Origin: a virus
Virus record (IMG/VR): IMGVR_UViG_3300014060_000007
Coordinates: 1-33,782 of that record
DNA length: 33,782 nucleotides
Reading direction: 5' to 3' (one strand)
Below are positions 18,310-26,890 of the stretch, in pieces (within the stretch, counting starts at the first letter, position 1; every line of letters starts with the position of its first letter). The notes beneath the pieces are model-generated. The model worked only from the letters and a program-made list of their open reading frames with translations, did not search any database and had not been told where the DNA came from. The position numbers and the translations under genes are program-made.

Positions 18310-19983
18310 ATGGCTGAACAAACATTAGTTCCTATTCATGATCCTAATAGAGGATTCAGAGTTTGGAACATAACTGAAATATACAATGGTCCTAATACCG
18401 GAATTTATGTACCCAATAAAAATGACATGGTACTTGACTGGAATTTAGGTTTTTATATAGTGGCTGGTATTGATGTCGTTACTGGTTTATCAAGATTAGA
18501 AAAATGGGTAGGACCAATTGACGATAATAGCGTGGTTAATAAGAACCAATTCTTGGGTGTTGACATTAATCAACAATCAGAATCTTATCGTGCTTACATT
18601 GACACAAGTGTTGTGCCACATACATTAGCATTGGATAGCAGACTACATATTTATGGTAGCGAAGCTGTTAGTGTTAAAGTATTTAAAGGTACAAACATTA
18701 CTGATGGTGGTCAGGTTATATCTGCCCAATACGATGTTGGTGGCAATTTACTAGGTGAACATATTCCATTGGAATTGGTTCTAATGCCTGGTGAACAGAA
18801 TCTAGCCATTAAAACACCTATGACCGGTTACACTATGCAACAGTTAGACGATGGTGAAGTTGTTACTGCTGTTGTGTATGGTGATATGGGACATGCTCTA
18901 AGTTATTCTACAATGTTAGTTAAGAATACTTCCTTTGTTAGAACAACTGATGCTAGTAAAAAATACATTGTCAGTATTCACCTTGAATCACCATTGTTAG
19001 CTAATAACGGTGAAGACATGTTAGAGTTCCCAGTTAACATGGCAACTGATGATATTCCTGCAACTGGTGTAGTTACATACAGTGATGGTAGTGTTATTAA
19101 AGCACCTGCTAATGCTGGTAGATTTAAACTTTATGGTTTAGATCACTTCATTACAACAATGGTTGGTCAAGTTGTACCTTTGGTATTAACTTATCAAATG
19201 GCTGATAACGAATACTCTTATGGAAATACTGTCGGTCAGTTTAAACATATTTCTAAAAAGTATTGGGGTACTACTACTGAGTTTGAGAAAGCTTATTCAG
19301 TTAAACTATATGCATTCCCAAGATGGGTTGATGACATTCATGGTTATGAACTTGACTTCTTCCTAGCTAACCTGGATAGAACTCAAATTTACAATGTAAA
19401 TGGTCTTGTTGAAATTGCTGCTAACTCACCTTCATTCCAACCACTTAGATACGGTATTAAACAAAACCTATCCTTTGTAATAAGAATGGACAAGGTAAGT
19501 TCAGTTTATCCTGCTTATCGTTATGTACAAACTCAAGAAATTACTTTGATGGCTCCAGGCATAGACATTGAACCTACTAAATGGTTATTAGGATTTACTC
19601 CTAATCAAGAATATCCATATGGTGATGGTATTTATGCTAAAATGCAATTCATCAATGTTAGTCTTTCTAAAGTTAATATGGCTAATGGTTTTGGTAGTTT
19701 GGAAGAATGGTTACGCAACGTCTTCTATGAGACCAAACCTTTACTAAATACACATACTGAAGCTAAGGCACCAACCCCTAATTACATGGTACTTAAAACT
19801 AAGAATAATGTCTTAGAAGTTCCAGTTACTCAATGGGATCAAAACATTGATATTCCTAATGATTTACTAGAAGGTGAAAACTTATATATTGAATTCATAT
19901 ATAGATCTTTCGAAGTAGATCTTGTTGTTGGTATCAGTGCGCTTTCTGTTAAGGAAGAACAGATAGTTGATGTTATACCTTAA
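18310..19983 (+). CDS. Putative virion protein, phiKZ gp26-like by position (557 aa)
   Basis: A 557-aa beta-rich protein without hydrophobic segments. It holds a run of Gly/Asn/Asp turns and threonine-rich strands, suggesting stacked beta domains. No motif recognised. Starts 3 nt after the preceding stop, with AAGGATGGA upstream. A terminator follows directly, so 14856-19983 is one three-gene unit. Its neighbours and its place just before the terminase match phiKZ gene 26. Confidence 0.7.
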   Translation: MAEQTLVPIHDPNRGFRVWNITEIYNGPNTGIYVPNKNDMVLDWNLGFYIVAGIDVVTGLSRLEKWVGPIDDNSVVNKNQFLGVDINQQSESYRAYIDTSVVPHTLALDSRLHIYGSEAVSVKVFKGTNITDGGQVISAQYDVGGNLLGEHIPLELVLMPGEQNLAIKTPMTGYTMQQLDDGEVVTAVVYGDMGHALSYSTMLVKNTSFVRTTDASKKYIVSIHLESPLLANNGEDMLEFPVNMATDDIPATGVVTYSDGSVIKAPANAGRFKLYGLDHFITTMVGQVVPLVLTYQMADNEYSYGNTVGQFKHISKKYWGTTTEFEKAYSVKLYAFPRWVDDIHGYELDFFLANLDRTQIYNVNGLVEIAANSPSFQPLRYGIKQNLSFVIRMDKVSSVYPAYRYVQTQEITLMAPGIDIEPTKWLLGFTPNQEYPYGDGIYAKMQFINVSLSKVNMANGFGSLEEWLRNVFYETKPLLNTHTEAKAPTPNYMVLKTKNNVLEVPVTQWDQNIDIPNDLLEGENLYIEFIYRSFEVDLVVGISALSVKEEQIVDVIP

Positions 19984-19997
19984 AAGTTAAAAAAACA

Positions 19998-20032
19998 GAA
20001 TAAGGGACTTCGGTTCCTTATTCATTCTTTTT
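19998..20032 (+). terminator. Rho-independent terminator before the terminase gene
   Basis: GAATAAGGGA / TTCCTTATTC (10 bp with one G-T pair) and loop CTTCGG, followed by ATTCTTTTTATTTTG. Confidence 0.85.
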
Positions 20033-20082
20033 ATTTTGTTATAGTAACTTTTAGGTAAAAAAATAAAAAGGAAAAAGTAAAA

Positions 20083-22293
20083 ATGATTATTTTTAGAGAT
20101 GATTGGTTAAATTTCCCAAATGCGATAGTTGACTATAAAACAAAAAATGAAAGTTTTTTAAGAATAAGCGCTTTGTATAAAGAAATGGGTATAGAAAATT
20201 GGTTATTCCCGCTAGCATTGCTTCAACCAGAACTACAAGGTATTGATCCTCATGATGAAAATCTAAGTGAAGATATAAAACTTAAAATTGGTTTAGAAGT
20301 AACTTATAATTATTGGTACTTCATACGTGAAGTAGCTAAAGTACCACCTGTAGCCGGTCCTAATGCAATTCCGTATAAAGCTAACCGTGGTAACATATCG
20401 TTATCGTGGTGTTTTTTGAATCACATAGACTTTGCTTTAATACAACCTAGACAAACAGGTAAATCTGTTTCTACTGACCTTTTATCCATATGGGTGTTAT
20501 ATCTAAAAGCTAGAAACACAATGGTTAACCTGATCACAAAAGATCACTCATTACGAGTAAAAAACGTTGAACGTTTAAAGAAAATGAGAGAACTTTTACC
20601 TGATTACTTAATTCATAAACAAAGAAAAGATGGAGATAACCAAATAGGGTTACGGTATGAAGCTTTTAAAAACTTTTATGAAACAAGTGTTGGTCAAACG
20701 TCTGAAACTGGTGCTACTAAGATTGGTCGTGGTTTGACATCACCTATATTCCACGTAGATGAAGGTCCATTTATCGCATACATCGAAGCTACATTGAATG
20801 CAGCATTAGGTGCATCTACTGCAGCAAAAGAAGAAGCCGCTACTACTGGTAACCCATATGGTAACATCTTCACAACTACTGCTGGTAAAAAAGATGATCC
20901 TAGTGGTAAATACATGTATGATCTTATACATGGTGGTGCTGTATGGAATGAAGTATTCTTTGATGCTAAGAATGTTAAACAATTAAAAGAAATGATTTCT
21001 AAATCTAGATCTGGTATTAAGACTATTATCAATGGTACTTTCTCACATAGACAATTAGGTAAAACTGATAAATGGTTATATGAGGTCATGGCAGATAATA
21101 ACTTACGTGGGGCTGCTGCTGATCGTGATTTATTTAATGTATGGACTAGTGGTACTCTAACGTCCCCATTACCACCGCATATCAATGACATGATAAAGAA
21201 ATCTGAACTTGATCCACTGTACAATGAGATTAGTAAAGATAATTACATTATCAGATGGTATATTGAAAAAGAAAAGCTTTCAGATTTCATGAGTAAAAAT
21301 AAAGTAGTTTTAGGTTTGGATACTTCTGATGCTATCGGTCGAGATTCTTTGGCCATGGTATTTATTAATGCTAAGAACCTAGCAACAATTGGTGCTGCAA
21401 CAATAAATGAAACCAACTTACTTGTATTTTGTCATTTCTTAGCTGAGATTTTAGTTAAATATACAAACATAACTTTGGTTATTGAAAAGAAAAGTTCTGC
21501 ACAAACAATCATAGATGCTTTAACACTTATACTACCTAAGTATGGTATTAACCCATTTGAAAGAATGTTTAACAGAATTGTAGATGAGTCTAGTGAACGA
21601 CCTACAACATTTAAAGAAATCTCTACACCTATGAATAATAGATCATTAACGTTTTACGACCCTTACAAGAAATATTTTGGTTTCAACACAGGGAAGAATT
21701 CTAGAATGGTTCTTTATCATAATGTTTTAGAAAATGCCGCACACACTGTAGGACATTTAGTTCGTGATATGACTTTATCTAATGAGATCAGAAGTTTGGT
21801 TTCTAAGAATGGTAGAATAGACCATTCGTCTGGTGGTCACGATGATATGGTTATTGCGTGGTTAATGTGTCATTGGTTCTTAACCTACTCTAAAAATCTA
21901 TGGTTCTATGGTATTGATAGTAGTGTTGTAATGAATCAGGTAAAAAGAGAAGGTGGTGATTTAACTGCTGAAGAAGAATTGGAAGTTGAAAATCAAGAAA
22001 GGCTTAAAGAAGAGATTGATGTATTATTTGAAAAATTAACTAAGACTACTGATCAATATCAAATAGCTAATTATGAATCCAAACTCTCAAATCTTACTAA
22101 GAAGATTAAAATACAAAATGGTAATGAGACAAGTATTGATGCCATGATTAAATCAGCTAATGATGAAAGGGATCGACGTAATAAGAAGAGAGCTATAGAA
22201 CTACGTAGTAAAAGTTCTACTAACGGTTATAATAACAATATTCGTTCTTCTAACAGAGGTTACTTTCAAAAAGAAACATTTGAGGTTTTTTAA
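20083..22293 (+). CDS. Terminase large subunit (DNA-packaging ATPase/nuclease)
   Basis: A 736-aa protein with all motifs of a large terminase. Walker A is QPRQTGKS (121-128), Walker B is PIFHVDE (221-227, D226 and catalytic E227) and the coupling motif is TTTAG (264-268). The RNase H-like nuclease has acidic residues D413 (GLDTSD), E468 (VIEKKS) and D587/D588 (GGHDDMV). It pumps genome DNA into proheads and cuts it. The last ~130 residues are a charged coiled-coil-like extension (LEVENQERLKEEIDVLFEKL) plus an Arg/Asn/Ser-rich tail. A ribosome site AAGGAAAAAG lies before ATG 20083. It has its own terminators on both sides. Corresponds to phiKZ gp25. Confidence 0.95.
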   Translation: MIIFRDDWLNFPNAIVDYKTKNESFLRISALYKEMGIENWLFPLALLQPELQGIDPHDENLSEDIKLKIGLEVTYNYWYFIREVAKVPPVAGPNAIPYKANRGNISLSWCFLNHIDFALIQPRQTGKSVSTDLLSIWVLYLKARNTMVNLITKDHSLRVKNVERLKKMRELLPDYLIHKQRKDGDNQIGLRYEAFKNFYETSVGQTSETGATKIGRGLTSPIFHVDEGPFIAYIEATLNAALGASTAAKEEAATTGNPYGNIFTTTAGKKDDPSGKYMYDLIHGGAVWNEVFFDAKNVKQLKEMISKSRSGIKTIINGTFSHRQLGKTDKWLYEVMADNNLRGAAADRDLFNVWTSGTLTSPLPPHINDMIKKSELDPLYNEISKDNYIIRWYIEKEKLSDFMSKNKVVLGLDTSDAIGRDSLAMVFINAKNLATIGAATINETNLLVFCHFLAEILVKYTNITLVIEKKSSAQTIIDALTLILPKYGINPFERMFNRIVDESSERPTTFKEISTPMNNRSLTFYDPYKKYFGFNTGKNSRMVLYHNVLENAAHTVGHLVRDMTLSNEIRSLVSKNGRIDHSSGGHDDMVIAWLMCHWFLTYSKNLWFYGIDSSVVMNQVKREGGDLTAEEELEVENQERLKEEIDVLFEKLTKTTDQYQIANYESKLSNLTKKIKIQNGNETSIDAMIKSANDERDRRNKKRAIELRSKSSTNGYNNNIRSSNRGYFQKETFEVF

Positions 22294-22303
22294 TTAACGT
22301 ATA

Positions 22304-22350
22304 AAAGGACTGTGGCACTAAACCACAGTCCTTTCTTTTTTTTTTTCTTT
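22304..22350. terminator. Terminator between the terminase and convergent minus-strand genes
   Basis: A perfect 12-bp stem AAAGGACTGTGG / CCACAGTCCTTT with a 7-nt loop. On the plus strand it is followed by a C and then a run of T. On the minus strand the arm ends TTTTATACG, so it may also stop the convergent transcript. Confidence 0.9.
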
Positions 22351-22646
22351 TACAGTTCATTGTAAAGTTTTGTTACCAAATTACCTTTAGCAGAACGTCT
22401 TGTTAAAACCTTATCTATAACTTGTTTATCATTGGATAAAATAATTATAAACTTAATTTCATACAATTCATGAATCACTGTTTTCTTGAATAATAAAAAT
22501 CTTTTAGTGGTAATTCTCTTTACCGGTGTTAACAAGATATTTACTCTATCCACTAATTTGAAACCTATTAGTGAATCGTTCTTCACACAACCATCTTTTA
22601 TTGTAACACTACTGTTTTCAAATAAAAAATTTTTACATTTAAACAT
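22350..22646 (-). CDS. Small unknown protein (98 aa)
   Basis: A 98-aa basic protein with alternating hydrophobic strands (FKLVDRVNILLTPVKRI, YEIKFIIILSNDKQVI), compatible with a small beta-barrel or OB-like fold. No family recognised. Its ATG lies 4 nt after the stop of the upstream 409-aa gene with no obvious ribosome site, so it probably depends on translational coupling. Last gene of the minus-strand unit before the terminator shared with the terminase. Confidence 0.7.
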   Translation of the reverse strand: MFKCKNFLFENSSVTIKDGCVKNDSLIGFKLVDRVNILLTPVKRITTKRFLLFKKTVIHELYEIKFIIILSNDKQVIDKVLTRRSAKGNLVTKLYNEL

Positions 22647-22650
22647 GAGA

Positions 22651-23880
22651 TTAACTACCGTAGTATGTTTTTGAAAAGGTTCTTAAAACAATGTAAAGAA
22701 ATAAACCAGTTCTAACAGATGCCAGTGCAGCATCGTTACGAGTATTTACACCTTTAGAAATTATTTTACTACCCAATTCTTTTATTTCAATTAATTGACT
22801 ATCACTCATACGAGATGCAGAATAAATATTTTTTAACTTTAATAACAACTGACCTAGATTACCTTTAGAAGACATTAAACCTTCAGTATCACTTAGATAT
22901 CTAAATACATGATAAATAAGCTCATCTACAAGCTTCTCAACGTTTTTATCTCCACCCTTACCAAAGTTATCAGATACGTAAGATAATGTCATGTCGAGGT
23001 GCTCAGGAGTCATGGTGTGCATTATTTCATAGATAATCTCTAATAACTCACTTCTAATAAACGTGGGTTTATCATTGATGATAGTTTTAATATAATGATT
23101 GTACGCAGTTTGGTCTCTAGTCTTTTCAATTAACTTAACCTCACCTTCAAAGATAACAGTTGATTTAGTTGAAACAATTTTTAACTTGTTTTCTTTAACA
23201 CGATAAAAGATCTTATTCATCTTTTTAACTACTTCTTTCAATCTACCTTGAATGTCTTGAAACATATCAATGATTTCTTTGTCATCATTAAACTTCATGA
23301 ACTTATTATACCAAATACCATTCTTGTCTAGAACCATCTCTGCGCGATGTTCTAACAATCCCTGCCAGCTTCCATACTTCTTTATCTCAAACTTACGTGA
23401 GAGGGCTTCATACGTCGCTATAGCAGTATCCTTATCAGCAGGATAAGGGAATGAATGAGCCATTAAGCTTGTAATGAATTTATATTGTAACATTAACAGA
23501 ACATCCATAGAACCTTGTTCTTTCTCTCTAGCAGATATTGAAGTATTAGTTTGAATTTTGTGTAATAACCATATACAAGCATGGTTGTATGGGTCTTTAG
23601 CTCTAACCCAACTTTCTTTTTGGATAGCTTCTACCTTTCTAAGTCGTTTCTTAATGTCCTCTTCGTCTACTTCTAGAATCTCATCAAACCACTGCTGTCT
23701 ATCGGTAGTTAAGAAACGTATAGGGTAAACCCCTAATAGAGTACTAGAAAAGAAATTCAAATGGTCTTCATTTCTGTTAATGAAAGAAAGTCTAATATTT
23801 CTAATGTCCTTAAGTAGACTTCTATTAATCTTAACATGTGAACACTCTTCTTCAAATATTGCTTTGATTGATTCTTTCAT
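22651..23880 (-). CDS. Conserved-type phage protein of unknown function (409 aa)
   Basis: A 409-aa, mainly helical, charged soluble protein. The frame is open 29 codons further upstream to 23967, but ATG 23880 is chosen because AAAGGAAG lies 6-8 nt before it on the minus strand and the upstream part contains the leader's inverted repeat. No motif recognised. The C-terminus has a hydrophobic stretch (ALASVRTGLFLYIVLRTF) that could be a buried helix or membrane contact. It is at the position of phiKZ gene 24, next to the terminase; function unknown. Confidence 0.78.
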   Translation of the reverse strand: MKESIKAIFEEECSHVKINRSLLKDIRNIRLSFINRNEDHLNFFSSTLLGVYPIRFLTTDRQQWFDEILEVDEEDIKKRLRKVEAIQKESWVRAKDPYNHACIWLLHKIQTNTSISAREKEQGSMDVLLMLQYKFITSLMAHSFPYPADKDTAIATYEALSRKFEIKKYGSWQGLLEHRAEMVLDKNGIWYNKFMKFNDDKEIIDMFQDIQGRLKEVVKKMNKIFYRVKENKLKIVSTKSTVIFEGEVKLIEKTRDQTAYNHYIKTIINDKPTFIRSELLEIIYEIMHTMTPEHLDMTLSYVSDNFGKGGDKNVEKLVDELIYHVFRYLSDTEGLMSSKGNLGQLLLKLKNIYSASRMSDSQLIEIKELGSKIISKGVNTRNDAALASVRTGLFLYIVLRTFSKTYYGS

Positions 23881-23905
23881 TATTCTTCCTTTAAATATTT
23901 TATTT

Positions 23906-24025
23906 CCACAAGATGGTAATAAAGAACTGTATAGAGTCTTCTTAACGTATGTAAAAAAATATTGCACTGCCTATCTTGTGGGATATATATATAAGGAATC
24001 CTACCCCCTACAAGGGTAGGATTCC
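23906..24025 (-). promoter_or_regulatory. Structured leader of the 409-aa gene (two inverted repeats)
   Basis: On the minus strand, reading toward the gene: a perfect 12-bp stem GGAATCCTACCC / GGGTAGGATTCC (24025-24014 with 24006-23995, 7-nt loop), then ATCTTGTGG / CCACAAGAT (positions 23973-23981 and 23906-23914, 9 bp, 58-nt loop, extendable by two G-C pairs past a bulged T). An AT run (TATATATAT) separates them. Placed 25-145 nt before the start codon, this is either a structured 5' leader or a small RNA. The first stem could also be a terminator for transcripts from 25086, but its T-tract is poor. Confidence 0.45.
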
Positions 24026-24136
24026 AAATTGTTTACTTCTTCAACGGTCTACTCGTTTCACTCGTAGTTACTATTTACTACATTATAAAGAATAAGAAAT
24101 AAAAAAATACTTAAAGTAAAAATAAAAAGTTAAATT

Positions 24137-24179
24137 GTCTTAATATTTTCCCTTAGGAAGTGGGGGAAAATATTAAGAC
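24137..24179. terminator. Perfect 16-bp hairpin, probable terminator of the 270-aa gene
   Basis: GTCTTAATATTTTCCC / GGGAAAATATTAAGAC with an 11-nt loop is the longest perfect stem in the window. On the minus strand it is followed by AATTTAACTTTTTATTTTTAC, so it can stop transcription from the 270-aa gene about 95 nt upstream. On the plus strand a T-tract comes 12 nt later. The rest of the 393-nt spacer 23881-24273 shows no ORF worth reporting. Confidence 0.6.
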
Positions 24180-24273
24180 TAATTATTACTTTTTTATTAA
24201 TTTATTAAAATGTTAATTTACTACAAAACCAATTAATACCCTAATTAGAAAAAGTACACTTAATGGGCAAAAA

Positions 24274-25086
24274 TCAGTGTAGTCCACCAGTAACTCGTTT
24301 GAGGTGTCGTTTATGTGTTTCAGGGTCAGACATGAATGCTATCTTCCTCCATTGTTCTTCTAAAAACTCTTGATACATTTCTTCAGCATCAGAATAGTTT
24401 TCAACTACAGATGAAAGAACACCTAATTCACGACCACCTTCTAATACAGCTTTATCCATGTTAATGATTAAAGTATTGTAAACATAAGACTTAACAGCCA
24501 ACTCAACTAATTTAGAAAATTTAGGAATAGCTGTAGGAGGTAAGTTATTTAATTCTGGATCGTTTTCTACAACACATCTTAAATACATGTTGTTGTGTAC
24601 AGGGAAATCTTTAGTGATAAGTATAGTGTTCTCACCTACTAACTTAATATCGTGTTCTGATAACCCTGAGATTGGTTGTAGTGTGGCTAACATACCTTGA
24701 GCTGCTTTACTAATTACATTACCATTATCAGTATTGTTAATACTACCAGCTAAACTATTTGTACCACGACCTTGTACAATACTGTACACTCTAGTAATTG
24801 TTTGATTATTTGTTTGACTTAAAGGTATTCTCCAAACAGTTTTAAAATCAGGTAATCTTTCTGGAGCAACTACATCTAACTTAACTGCAATCTCTTGACC
24901 ACCTACTAAATTGATATCAGGTAAAACTCTACCATCAATTACCTCTTGCCTAATTCTATGATCTAAAGAAACAGCAAGTCTATTATTTGTGAATTCAAAA
25001 CCTCTTGTATTAATAAAGGTGTTTTCCAATACTTTTCTTGGAATTCTGTATTTTATATCTGATAAAGCTTTAGTAATAGCATTCAT
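24274..25086 (-). CDS. Putative virion-associated protein (270 aa), family not recognised
   Basis: A 270-aa mixed alpha/beta soluble protein. The N-terminal helix (MNAITKALSDIKYRIPRKVL) is followed by a beta-rich middle and a helical C-terminal 70 residues ending in YQEFLEEQWRKIAFM and a basic tail. No catalytic motif. AAGGAAAAAC lies upstream of the ATG. Divergent from phuZ across a 133-nt spacer that must hold both promoters. The overall look resembles neck/connector-type structural proteins, but I cannot name a family; treat the virion label as weak. Confidence 0.72.
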   Translation of the reverse strand: MNAITKALSDIKYRIPRKVLENTFINTRGFEFTNNRLAVSLDHRIRQEVIDGRVLPDINLVGGQEIAVKLDVVAPERLPDFKTVWRIPLSQTNNQTITRVYSIVQGRGTNSLAGSINNTDNGNVISKAAQGMLATLQPISGLSEHDIKLVGENTILITKDFPVHNNMYLRCVVENDPELNNLPPTAIPKFSKLVELAVKSYVYNTLIINMDKAVLEGGRELGVLSSVVENYSDAEEMYQEFLEEQWRKIAFMSDPETHKRHLKRVTGGLH

Positions 25087-25219
25087 TGTTTTTCCTTTGT
25101 TATGTTTTTAACTCAAAGAATGAAGGTTATTTTTACTATAGTTAGCTAAATATTAAAATATTCACAATGATAATACTTTGTGTAAATCATATTCAACTTA
25201 AAAAGTGAGGATTAACTAG

Positions 25220-26182
25220 ATGAGTGGTAAACTTCGTATTTATGGTACAGGTGGTACTGGTATTAATATTGCAGGACATTTTGATGGTACAACCGCAGAA
25301 CCAAATTGTGCTCAAATAGAAACTTGTTATATTGATACAAGTCGTAGTAATTTAAAAGAACATTATGGGGAAGACAATATTTTCCTTTTAGAAGATGTTG
25401 ATGGTTCTGGTAAAATCCGTAAAGAAAATCATCGTGAAATTTCTAATTCTATTAAACAAATGGTTTTAGAATTTAAACCAGAAGATCTTAATGTCGTTGT
25501 CTTCAGTGCAAGTGGTGGTAGTGGTTCTGTTATTGGACCTTTAATCATTGCTGAATTATTGGAAAAGAAAGAAACTGTAATTGCTTTAGTAGTTGGTAGT
25601 GATGAATCAATCATTACAACTAACAATACTCTAAACACATTTAAGTCTTTAGAAGCTATTGCTAAAAAACAACAGGCACCAGTGACTATGTTCTACGAAC
25701 AAAACCGTGGTAAACGTGGTGATGTTGATGATAGAATGCGTTTGGCTATTTCAGCACTAACTATCTTAGGATCTGGTAAGAACGAAGAATTAGATTCTAA
25801 AGATATTTTCAACTGGGCTTATTTCAATAAAAGCACAACTGTTGAACCTTGTTTAGCTTTATTAGAAATCTTTGATTCTTCTGAAGAAGCAGGTAAAATT
25901 GAAGACCCTATTTCAATTGCTAGTATCTACACTGATACAAATTCAGCACCACTTAACATTGTCCCTGAATATCATGCTGCTGGTTATTTAGCTAAGGGTT
26001 CAGATACTTTAGGTTCTGTCAATGAGTTGCATTTCATTATTACAATAGATGCTATAGGCAATATTATTAAAAGTGTTAAAAGCACTTTAGAAGACCAAGA
26101 AATGAAACGTGAAAGTCGTGTACGTCAAGAAAGCTTTCTTTCTGATAGTGATGTTATTAGTGACGATGGTTTAGTTCTTTAG
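25220..26182 (+). CDS. phuZ: PhuZ-like phage tubulin
   Basis: A 320-aa protein of the size of known PhuZ proteins (about 315-330 aa). It starts with a tubulin/FtsZ-type T1 loop GTGGTGIN (residues 9-16) and carries the tubulin signature as SASGGSGSVIG (96-106), which binds GTP phosphates. LDSKDIFNW (191-199) fits the T7 loop, with D192 and D195 as candidates for the GTP-hydrolysis aspartate. The last ~15 residues are acidic (SFLSDSDVISDDG), like the PhuZ tail that drives longitudinal and lateral filament contacts. PhuZ filaments centre the phage nucleus and carry capsids to it. Ribosome site GAGG lies about 11 nt before the ATG. No strong terminator follows; the zinc-ribbon gene may share its transcript. 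Confidence 0.92.
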   Translation: MSGKLRIYGTGGTGINIAGHFDGTTAEPNCAQIETCYIDTSRSNLKEHYGEDNIFLLEDVDGSGKIRKENHREISNSIKQMVLEFKPEDLNVVVFSASGGSGSVIGPLIIAELLEKKETVIALVVGSDESIITTNNTLNTFKSLEAIAKKQQAPVTMFYEQNRGKRGDVDDRMRLAISALTILGSGKNEELDSKDIFNWAYFNKSTTVEPCLALLEIFDSSEEAGKIEDPISIASIYTDTNSAPLNIVPEYHAAGYLAKGSDTLGSVNELHFIITIDAIGNIIKSVKSTLEDQEMKRESRVRQESFLSDSDVISDDGLVL

Positions 26183-26244
26183 GGTTATAATTCTAGGTTG
26201 TTTTTGATTTCTTTTATTATTTAATCAAATGAAAGGAGTATGTC

Positions 26245-26451
26245 ATGTCACTATTTCAATGTGATGAATGTGGATGTGTTGATGAATCAGAAATTGCATA
26301 TCCAATGGGTACAGAAGATCATGGACAATCTAGAACTAACTGGTTGTGCACTGAATGTCAGACAGGTGAATGGCACGGTATGTTTGAAAAGGAACAATAT
26401 CGACCTGAATTTGACATAGTGATTAATAGACCTTCTGGTGTAAGTGTATAA
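26245..26451 (+). CDS. Small zinc-ribbon protein (68 aa)
   Basis: Two CxxC knuckles, CDEC (residues 6-9) and CTEC (35-38), are spaced by ~25 residues with a further Cys at 11. This is the layout of a rubredoxin-like or zinc-ribbon metal site. The C-terminal 25 residues are beta-like without further cysteines. AAAGGAG lies 7 nt before the ATG. It follows phuZ by 62 nt on the same strand. Likely roles are nucleic-acid or protein binding; the exact one cannot be told. Confidence 0.85.
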   Translation: MSLFQCDECGCVDESEIAYPMGTEDHGQSRTNWLCTECQTGEWHGMFEKEQYRPEFDIVINRPSGVSV

Positions 26452-26890
26452 AAAAATAAGTAACATATACTATTATATGTAAAAGAGTTATCCTTTTTCA
26501 AATGAAGTAATCAATTCGTGTGAGTTATTCCTTTATCACTTTAATCTAAAAGGTCGGTCGAAAAATGAGTCTTTACTGTAGACTTACGACTAAGAGGTGT
26601 AATAGGATCTTCAAGCCGTTCTGTTACATCTGCTACTAAAACAGGGAAATACAACGACTGAAATGGGTTCCGACGCTTTTCAGTCCATTTTTCTCCCTGG
26701 ACACTTTCGATGTAAAAGTGAGTAGCCTCTAGCACATTTTTTATTTCATCTTAGTGTGCTGGGGGAAATTCATTTGATTTCCTCTAGAAAGATTGTGGTG
26801 TGGTGGCTGCAATTTGTGTTATTGTTATTTAATGACAATTTCAAGCTCCAGATTAATAAGTTATTCGACTGATTTATTAATCCATTTAAA
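26452..26890 (+). other. Gene-poor, hairpin-rich stretch on the plus strand
   Basis: No plus-strand ORF longer than about 24 codons is supported. It holds several inverted repeats: GACTGAAA / TTTCAGTC (near 26659-26687, followed by CATTTTTC), AGCACA / TGTGCT (26731-26760), GGAAAT / ATTTCC (26764-26782) and ATTAATAA / TTATTAAT (about 26853-26882). It could be the 3' part of the phuZ-zinc-ribbon transcript, a non-coding RNA, or the antisense side of the minus-strand ORF at 26541-26773. Confidence 0.35.
26541..26773 (-). pseudogene. Candidate minus-strand ORF with a -1 frameshift (about 77 aa if joined)
   Basis: A minus-strand frame from GTG 26735 to TAA at 26541 encodes 64 residues of protein-like composition (FYIESVQGEKW, SLYFPVLVADV, DPITPLSRK), but it has no ribosome site. 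Upstream, AGAGGA leads with a 6-nt spacer to ATG 26773, which reads MNFPQHTKMK and then stops at TAA. A -1 shift at the ATG-AAA-TAA-AAAAAT run joins the two frames (MNFPQHTKMK-IKNVLEATHF). Downstream a weak ACATATA/TATATGT hairpin (26464-26481) with a T-rich tract could end the transcript. It may be a decayed gene, a programmed frameshift or a sequencing indel; or chance. Confidence 0.35.

Noticed and set aside
20694-21224. Minus-strand 176-codon open frame within the terminase gene
   Set aside because: It lies opposite the Walker B and coupling motifs of the terminase, which fix the coding strand; its composition is a typical reverse-frame shadow.
22651-23967. Longer version of the 409-aa gene starting at 23967
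   Set aside because: The extra 29 codons lack a ribosome site and overlap the inverted repeat of the leader, while ATG 23880 has AAAGGAAG at good spacing.
26541-26735. Stand-alone 64-aa gene from GTG 26735
   Set aside because: No ribosome site before GTG 26735. Kept only as part of the frameshift candidate ending at 26541.
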